Part shown: positions 5,073 through 10,096 of the stretch, piece after piece | Position numbering within the stretch: position 1 is the first letter of the stretch | Layout of the letters: the number at the start of each line of letters is the position of its first letter | Source of the DNA: Methylococcaceae bacterium | GTDB taxonomy: Bacteria > Pseudomonadota > Gammaproteobacteria > Methylococcales > UBA1147 | DNA: 10,096 nucleotides | Assembly (NCBI GenBank): GCA_022616595.1 | Contig: JAKEEL010000274.1 | Coordinates: 1-10,096, forward strand | Direction: 5' to 3' | Translations under genes and position numbers: made by a program | Notes under the pieces: model-generated | Told to the model about the DNA's origin: nothing | Database searches by the model: none | What the model saw: the letters and a program-made list of their open reading frames with translations, nothing else

Positions 5073-8000
5073 ATGAATCTTCAATTCCGCAGCAACATCC
5101 AGGTGCACGCGATAGCGATCATGCTTGCATTTTTCACGATCGAAATATGGGCTGCCCCGCTTACACTGGAAAACACCCCGCTGTTCACAACTAATGCGGT
5201 CAAACCGAACCTGATCCTGTCGATCGACAATTCCGGCAGTATGGACTCTGAGGTGTTATTGGAGAGTAATGACGGCGCTTTGTGGTGGAATGTTGCTAAT
5301 CAAACCTTCGTCTCGGGCGGCGCGGTTAATTTTAATATAGCCGGTAGTGCGAATTCGGAGTGGAAGAAGTTTGTCTATCTATTCCCCAACGGGACCGGTA
5401 CAGGAACGCGGGTCTATTCGGACAATGCCAACGACCACTATGCGATTCCGCCACTGCCGCAGTACCACTTTCTGCGTTCCAGCGCATACAACAGGATGTA
5501 TTATGATCCGAATGTAACCTACGATGCTTGGGCGAATTACGGTCTCGCGACTTTCGGAAACCTCAATCCGGCCAGCGCGCCATCCGATCCGATAACCGGA
5601 CCCCAGGTAACGATTGATTTGACGCAGAATGTTCAATCCGACCTAACAGGTTACACATTCCGGCTTTTCACCGGAACCGCGGTTCCCGCAGGGACTGAAT
5701 ATTCCGTACCGAATACCTCAGGTTGGCAAACTCTGGCCGCGAATTACACCGTCCCAACCGATGCAACTGGCCAGCCCTTATTTATCGATTGGGGCATGAC
5801 CTATTTCCCGGCCACCTATTACATCAAGGCCACGTCCGGCACCTACACCATAAACGGAACTGCAGGGGATTGTGCAACCCCGGATCCGACGCATTACCCA
5901 ACGTTTGAGAAGAATCCCTGGACATTGAGCGGGATCGATGCGCTCGGGCCCGACGGGGCTTGCCTTGCCAAGGTTGAGATAAAGCCGGCAACGGCCAGTT
6001 ACGTCCATAACGGATCCCGGACCGACTGCGCGAGTGCAAGCTCCTGCACCTATGCGGAAGAGATCCAGAATTTTGCGAATTGGTACGGCTATTATCGCAA
6101 GCGCCATCTGACCCTGCGCGCCGGAATGGGGCACTCATTTGACGGTTTGAAGTCAATCCGCACCGGTCTGTTTACGATTAACAATCGAATCGCCGTAACC
6201 ATGTGGGATGTCGATGTGGTTACGCAATACGACAGCTTTTACCAGGCTATGTACAATGTCGCGGGCAACAGCGGCGGAACCCCGAACCGGCAGGCATTGG
6301 ACTATGCCGGACAGCAGTTCATGCGTACCGACGCGGGCGCGCCGATTACGCAAGCCTGCCAGAAAAATTTCACTTTGCATTTCACGGACGGGTATTCGAC
6401 TCTCACCAATCCCGCGACGCCGCCCGGAAATGCCGATGGCGGCGAAGGCGCCCCCTATGCAGACTCCTATTCGGATACCTTCGCCGATATTGCCATGAAG
6501 TACTACACGTCCGTACTCCGAACCGATCTAGCCGCCAATCAGGTTCCCACGGCGGTTGGCTGCAACGCATCACCGATCGACCCGCAACTGGATTGTAATG
6601 ACGATCTTCACATGAATACCTTTACGGTCGGATTGGCCGGAATGGGAACGATATTCGGCGTCACTCACAACGATGTCCAGGACGCCTATGCCAGTACACC
6701 GGTATGGCCGGATACCAACACCGCGCGCGATCCGAGACAGATTGACGATCTGTATCACGCCGCGGTCAATGGCCGGGGTGAAATGTTCAATGCCTCGTCG
6801 CCTCAAGACTTAAGAGACAAACTCACGACCGCGCTTCAAAGCATACAGTCAAAAGTCGGAGCGGCCTCAGCCGTTACCTTCAACACCGCAACGCTGGAAA
6901 CCAACAGCGCGGTCTACCTGGCATTTTTCAATTCCGGCAACTGGAGCGGCGACCTCGTCTCCTTCGATCTGGATGGTCTCGGAAACGTCAATCTGGCCAG
7001 TACCTGGTCTGCAGCAAGCTTGCTGGATAACGCGAATCCCTCGCCCGCGTCCAGAGTCATCCTGACGCACAATGGCTCGATCGGCGCAGGCTTTCAGTGG
7101 GCCAATCTGAGCCCGAACCAGCAAGCCGATTTGAACCTGGTTCCCGGAGGCAACGGCCAAAAAGGCCTGGATTTCATCCGCGGCGACCGCAGCAACGAAG
7201 GCTCGGGAAAATTCCGGGTGCGGGGCAGCGTATTGTCCGACATTGTGCACTCCAGCCCGGTTTTTGTAGGAAAGCCGAATATCGGCTGGCCGGATACCTT
7301 ACCGTTTCCGACTACCGCACCTGATCGTTACCTCGATTTCCGGTCGAATCTGATCAACAATCCCCGCAATGAAGTCGTTTATTTTGGAAGCAACGACGGT
7401 ATGCTGCATGGTGTTCAGGCCAGCGACGGAAAGGAAATCCTGGCCTACATTCCGGGTAATCTGTATTCCACAAGCTCCAGTCAAGGGCTGCATTATCTCG
7501 CCGATCCCCAATATCAACATCGATACTACGTGGACCTGTCGCCGACGGTCTCGGATGTTTTTATCGGAAATGCCTGGCATACCATCCTGGTCGGGGCAGG
7601 ACGCTCCGGTGGACGAGGCATTTTCGCCCTCGATATAACCGATCCCACGCAATTCTCGGAAAGCAATGCCGCGAGCCTGGTTTGGTGGGAATTTACCCAT
7701 AACGATATCGGCGGAAACCTCGGTTTCACCTACAGTAAACCCACAATCGCGATGCTCGAAAACGGCCGTTGGGCCGCAATTTTCGGAAACGGCTATAACG
7801 ATACCGGTACGGGTCAGGCGAAACTGTTTATCGTGTTTATTGACGGCGGTCTCGACGGTGTATGGACCGATGGTACCAGTGGCTCAGATCTGGACTATAT
7901 CGTACTTTCGACCGGCGTCGGCTCGGCGGCAACACCGAACGGACTCGCAACACCCGCGGTGGTAGACATCAATGGAAACGGTGCTGCGGACCGGGTCTAC

Positions 8001-8876
8001 GCCGGAGATTTGCTTGGGAATATGTGGGCATTCGACCTCAGCGACGCGACTACGCTCGGCTCACCGAATACCAAACCGGCCTGGAAATCCGCATACTTGA
8101 GCGGTTCGACTCCGGTTCCGCTGTTCACTGCCACGGACGCATCAAACAATCCACAGCCCATCACCTCCAAACCGGCGACCGCTTTTCTTTCCAACCCACC
8201 GGCCGGAACCCATTTTCCGAATGTCATGGTGTTCTTCGGGACCGGCAAGTATCTGGAACAAGGTGATCTGACAACTACCAACGTACAATCGTTTTATGGC
8301 GTTTGGGACGATGGACAAAGCGGTCTCGCCCGCAATAATAGTCCGAGCAAATTTGTCCAACAAACGCTCAGTAACGGAACCTTCACGGACTCCGACGGGA
8401 ATACGCACACCGATCTGAGGCTCATCAGCGACAATTCGGTTAACTACTCGAATAAATTCGGGTGGTATATCGATCTGAATCTCAGCTCCGGGGAACGGGT
8501 CGTGGTGAATCCGATCGTCCGCGGTTCACTGGTCTTTTTCAATACCTGGATACCCAATTCGTCGGCGTGCAGTTCCGGCGGAACCGGCTTCCTGATGTCC
8601 GTCGAACAATTCAACGGCGGGGAACCCGATGCACCCGCATTCGATGTTAATGCCGATGCCGTTGCGGACAAAGACGACTTCGTGATAAGCAGTAATACCA
8701 ACCACGCGGCGGCCGGTGAAGCCTATGTCAACGGTTTGCCGGCCCAATCGACCTTCCTCAGCAATAAACAGTACACACCGGGTACCGGCAGCAAGGTCGT
8801 CGAAACGCGCGATGTGGCCGACCTCGGCGGGCCGGGTACCGGACGCCTATCCTGGCAGCAACTCAGCAATAATTGA
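5073..8876 (+). CDS. pilY1: PilY1, secreted/tip-associated pilus adhesin and biogenesis factor
   Basis: A 1267-residue protein, somewhat longer than the about 1160 residues of Pseudomonas PilY1. A signal peptide covers residues 1 to about 27 (cleavage near IWA-AP). DNSGSMD at 52-58 is a VWA-type MIDAS motif that starts the variable N-terminal half. The C-terminal PilC-type beta-propeller begins near residue 720 (SDIVHSSPVFVG, then YFGSNDGMLHG near 768). It includes LVGAGRSGGRGIFALDITDP, GNGYND and FFGTGKYLE. A calcium loop DINGNGAAD (965-973) sits before RVYAGDLLGN, the place of the known PilY1 calcium site that gates pilus retraction. A second, DVNADAVAD (1191-1199), lies near the C-terminus. 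An RGD triplet is at 703-705. A good ribosome site (AGGAGA) stands 5 bases before the ATG. Confidence 0.96.
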   Translation: MNLQFRSNIQVHAIAIMLAFFTIEIWAAPLTLENTPLFTTNAVKPNLILSIDNSGSMDSEVLLESNDGALWWNVANQTFVSGGAVNFNIAGSANSEWKKFVYLFPNGTGTGTRVYSDNANDHYAIPPLPQYHFLRSSAYNRMYYDPNVTYDAWANYGLATFGNLNPASAPSDPITGPQVTIDLTQNVQSDLTGYTFRLFTGTAVPAGTEYSVPNTSGWQTLAANYTVPTDATGQPLFIDWGMTYFPATYYIKATSGTYTINGTAGDCATPDPTHYPTFEKNPWTLSGIDALGPDGACLAKVEIKPATASYVHNGSRTDCASASSCTYAEEIQNFANWYGYYRKRHLTLRAGMGHSFDGLKSIRTGLFTINNRIAVTMWDVDVVTQYDSFYQAMYNVAGNSGGTPNRQALDYAGQQFMRTDAGAPITQACQKNFTLHFTDGYSTLTNPATPPGNADGGEGAPYADSYSDTFADIAMKYYTSVLRTDLAANQVPTAVGCNASPIDPQLDCNDDLHMNTFTVGLAGMGTIFGVTHNDVQDAYASTPVWPDTNTARDPRQIDDLYHAAVNGRGEMFNASSPQDLRDKLTTALQSIQSKVGAASAVTFNTATLETNSAVYLAFFNSGNWSGDLVSFDLDGLGNVNLASTWSAASLLDNANPSPASRVILTHNGSIGAGFQWANLSPNQQADLNLVPGGNGQKGLDFIRGDRSNEGSGKFRVRGSVLSDIVHSSPVFVGKPNIGWPDTLPFPTTAPDRYLDFRSNLINNPRNEVVYFGSNDGMLHGVQASDGKEILAYIPGNLYSTSSSQGLHYLADPQYQHRYYVDLSPTVSDVFIGNAWHTILVGAGRSGGRGIFALDITDPTQFSESNAASLVWWEFTHNDIGGNLGFTYSKPTIAMLENGRWAAIFGNGYNDTGTGQAKLFIVFIDGGLDGVWTDGTSGSDLDYIVLSTGVGSAATPNGLATPAVVDINGNGAADRVYAGDLLGNMWAFDLSDATTLGSPNTKPAWKSAYLSGSTPVPLFTATDASNNPQPITSKPATAFLSNPPAGTHFPNVMVFFGTGKYLEQGDLTTTNVQSFYGVWDDGQSGLARNNSPSKFVQQTLSNGTFTDSDGNTHTDLRLISDNSVNYSNKFGWYIDLNLSSGERVVVNPIVRGSLVFFNTWIPNSSACSSGGTGFLMSVEQFNGGEPDAPAFDVNADAVADKDDFVISSNTNHAAAGEAYVNGLPAQSTFLSNKQYTPGTGSKVVETRDVADLGGPGTGRLSWQQLSNN

Positions 8877-8899
8877 AGCTCCGATTTGGGAATATTGAG

Positions 8900-9337
8900 A
8901 TGAAAAGACAAACGCAACGCGGATTTACGCTGCTCGAACTGATGGTCACGGTAGCAATCGTTGGTATTCTGGCGGGCGTCGCGTATCCAGCCTACCAGAA
9001 TCAGGTCCGCGCGACCCGTCGCGCGGACGCACAGGCGGACCTGCTGCAACTGGCGAGCTTCATGGAACGGTTTTTTACCGAAAACAGCCGCTACGATCAG
9101 GATATGGCCGCAAATCCAGTCGCTCTTCCATTCAGCCAGTCACCGCAAAGCAGTACGAATGTTGCTTATAATCTGACACTAGCCGCGGTAAACCAGGCTA
9201 GCTATACCTTAAGGGCGACACCGGTCAACGCTCAGGCAGGTGATGGATACCTTGAACTACTCGATACCGGAGTCCGACGCTGGGACCAGGATAACAATGC
9301 TGCAATTGGCACGGGTGAATCGGACTGGGAGAAATAA
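8900..9337 (+). CDS. pilE: Type IV minor pilin PilE
   Basis: A 145-residue protein starting MKRQTQRG, then FTLLELMVTVAIVGILAGVA with Glu at +5. AYPAYQNQVRATRRADAQ and LLQLASFMERFFTENSRY (to about residue 65) follow the PilE pattern, and the C-terminus has AGDGYLEL ... TGVRRWD ... GESDW. The ATG at 8900 gives an ordinary 8-residue leader. A TTG at 8873 that overlaps the pilY1 stop is also in frame and would extend the leader by nine residues; I prefer the ATG. The mature protein contains no cysteine, whereas PilE relatives usually have a C-terminal disulfide pair. D129-x-D131-x-N133 is a weakened calcium-loop-like stretch. It closes the operon. Confidence 0.9.
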   Translation: MKRQTQRGFTLLELMVTVAIVGILAGVAYPAYQNQVRATRRADAQADLLQLASFMERFFTENSRYDQDMAANPVALPFSQSPQSSTNVAYNLTLAAVNQASYTLRATPVNAQAGDGYLELLDTGVRRWDQDNNAAIGTGESDWEK

Positions 9338-9370
9338 GCAACCGCAAAACCTTCGGGTACGAAATGATGT

Positions 9371-10096
9371 TCAACCGGCCCGGCGCACGATTCTGCGGAC
9401 CCAAAGTTTCTCCAATAATTCCGTGCCGTATTCTAAAATCTCATGTCCATGCAACTGACGGAGTTCTTTAGAAAGATCCATTAAACAATCTTCCGCAGTT
9501 TTATCTTCGTTTGCATCAAGCATCTGAAGAAAGCGGTAGGTCACCACATTGATATCCAAAAATTTGACGTCATCTTCCGGGTTTCGATAGACGACCAGAT
9601 AAGTCGGTTGGTCCGGAATTTGTGCAGGTTTGCAGGAATTCGAAATTTGATGGACCGGAAAGCGGTAGACCAAAGGCCAAGCCAGTTCCGAAACGCGGTA
9701 TTTGTATTTCAGGGCCGCTTGCGAAAAATGAATGCGAGCGGGGCCGGGTTGCTCGTCGGCGGCAAGCGCCAGAGCCAATTCCACCCATTCGTAATGAGCC
9801 AATTCCAACAGGAAAGGAAAGTCCTCTTCCCGCTCACCCCTCTCGTTTTGCAGATATTCGAGAAATTCCTCCGGAATTTCGGAAAAATAAGGGGTTTTGC
9901 AGCGGTGGCGGGAAAAAAAATCCTGCACCAGGTCGGTCCAATATTGCTCGGACGAAATCCGGCGCAGAACCGGGAAGCTGGTCGAAAGAAAATTTTCGAC
10001 ATTGTTGAACATCAGCTCGCGGTACAGGTCCATTCGGCGTTTTTCGATGTCTTCGGGAACAGGCGCGTGCTCCGGGTCGCGGATGTAGGCCGTAAA
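9371..10096 (-). CDS. HvfC/BufC-family protein (DUF2063), N-terminus beyond window
   Basis: The frame stays open to the right edge, giving 241 residues. The sequence upstream of the internal Met reads FTAYIRDPEHAPVPEDIEKR, which belongs to the family, so the apparent ATG at 10033 is not the start; perhaps 10-15 residues are missing. The signature is RRMDLYRELMFNNVENFL and FPVLRR, then FPFLLELAHYEWVELAL (DUF2063 / HvfC N-terminal domain), then a C-terminal HvfC domain with YLVVYRNPEDDVKF. HvfC-type proteins are partners of DUF692 (MNIO) iron enzymes that install modifications on cysteine-rich precursor peptides such as copper-binding bufferins or oxazolin. The partner genes normally lie upstream, here past 10096. 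It converges with pilE, 33 bases apart. The family is likely; the pathway is an inference. Confidence 0.85.
   Translation of the reverse strand, partial: FTAYIRDPEHAPVPEDIEKRRMDLYRELMFNNVENFLSTSFPVLRRISSEQYWTDLVQDFFSRHRCKTPYFSEIPEEFLEYLQNERGEREEDFPFLLELAHYEWVELALALAADEQPGPARIHFSQAALKYKYRVSELAWPLVYRFPVHQISNSCKPAQIPDQPTYLVVYRNPEDDVKFLDINVVTYRFLQMLDANEDKTAEDCLMDLSKELRQLHGHEILEYGTELLEKLWVRRIVRRAG

Noticed and set aside
8873..8899. TTG start for pilE overlapping the pilY1 stop
   Set aside because: Possible by translational coupling, but the ATG at 8900 yields a standard 8-residue leader; kept only as an alternative.
9338..9370. ACC-TTCG-GGT in the pilE/HvfC convergent gap as a bidirectional terminator
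   Set aside because: The stem is only three base pairs and there is no flanking T- or A-run.
10031..10033. ATG at 10033 as the start of the HvfC-like gene
   Set aside because: The family-typical YIRDPE...IEKRR sequence continues in frame upstream to the window edge, so the true start is outside.

Overview
The window looks like a chromosomal stretch from a gammaproteobacterium. The evidence is a complete minor-pilin operon of the type IV pilus in the order fimT-pilV-pilW-pilX-pilY1-pilE, a near-consensus CRP/Vfr-type operator in front of it, and a MoxR/DUF58 pair and an HvfC/BufC-family gene at the edges. A methanotroph-like or sulfur-oxidiser-like lineage is possible, but that is only an inference; no species can be named from the sequence.

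Left part (1-1287, minus strand): a MoxR AAA+ ATPase gene is followed, with a 4-base stop/start overlap, by the first 95 codons of a DUF58 protein that runs off the left edge. This is the usual start of a MoxR-DUF58-VWA operon.

Middle-left (1288-2277): a two-gene toxin-antitoxin module (antitoxin 1766-1966, RelE/ParE-fold toxin 1515-1769, both minus strand) lies between two ungapped direct copies of the moxR leader (1271-1380 and 2023-2132, 87 of 110 positions identical by hand count). The copy upstream of the module keeps a nine-codon remnant of the MoxR N-terminus and a promoter-like element. The module therefore sits behind a second-hand copy of its neighbour's control region. To the right of that copy, a 22-bp CRP/Vfr-like palindrome (2160-2181) faces the pilus operon.

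Centre and right (2278-9337, plus strand): a tightly packed minor-pilin operon. FimT, PilV, PilW, PilX and PilE are pilin-like proteins with prepilin leaders. They are expected to form the priming complex at the pilus tip together with the large secreted adhesin PilY1. Calcium-loop-like acidic motifs recur in FimT, PilW, PilY1 (twice) and, degenerate, in PilE.

Right edge (9371-10096, minus strand): a gene of the HvfC/BufC (DUF2063) family, missing its N-terminus, converges on the pilus operon. Members of this family normally accompany DUF692 (MNIO) enzymes that modify small metal-binding peptides, so such a system probably continues beyond the window.

No tRNA, rRNA, CRISPR array, insertion sequence or convincing intrinsic terminator was seen.
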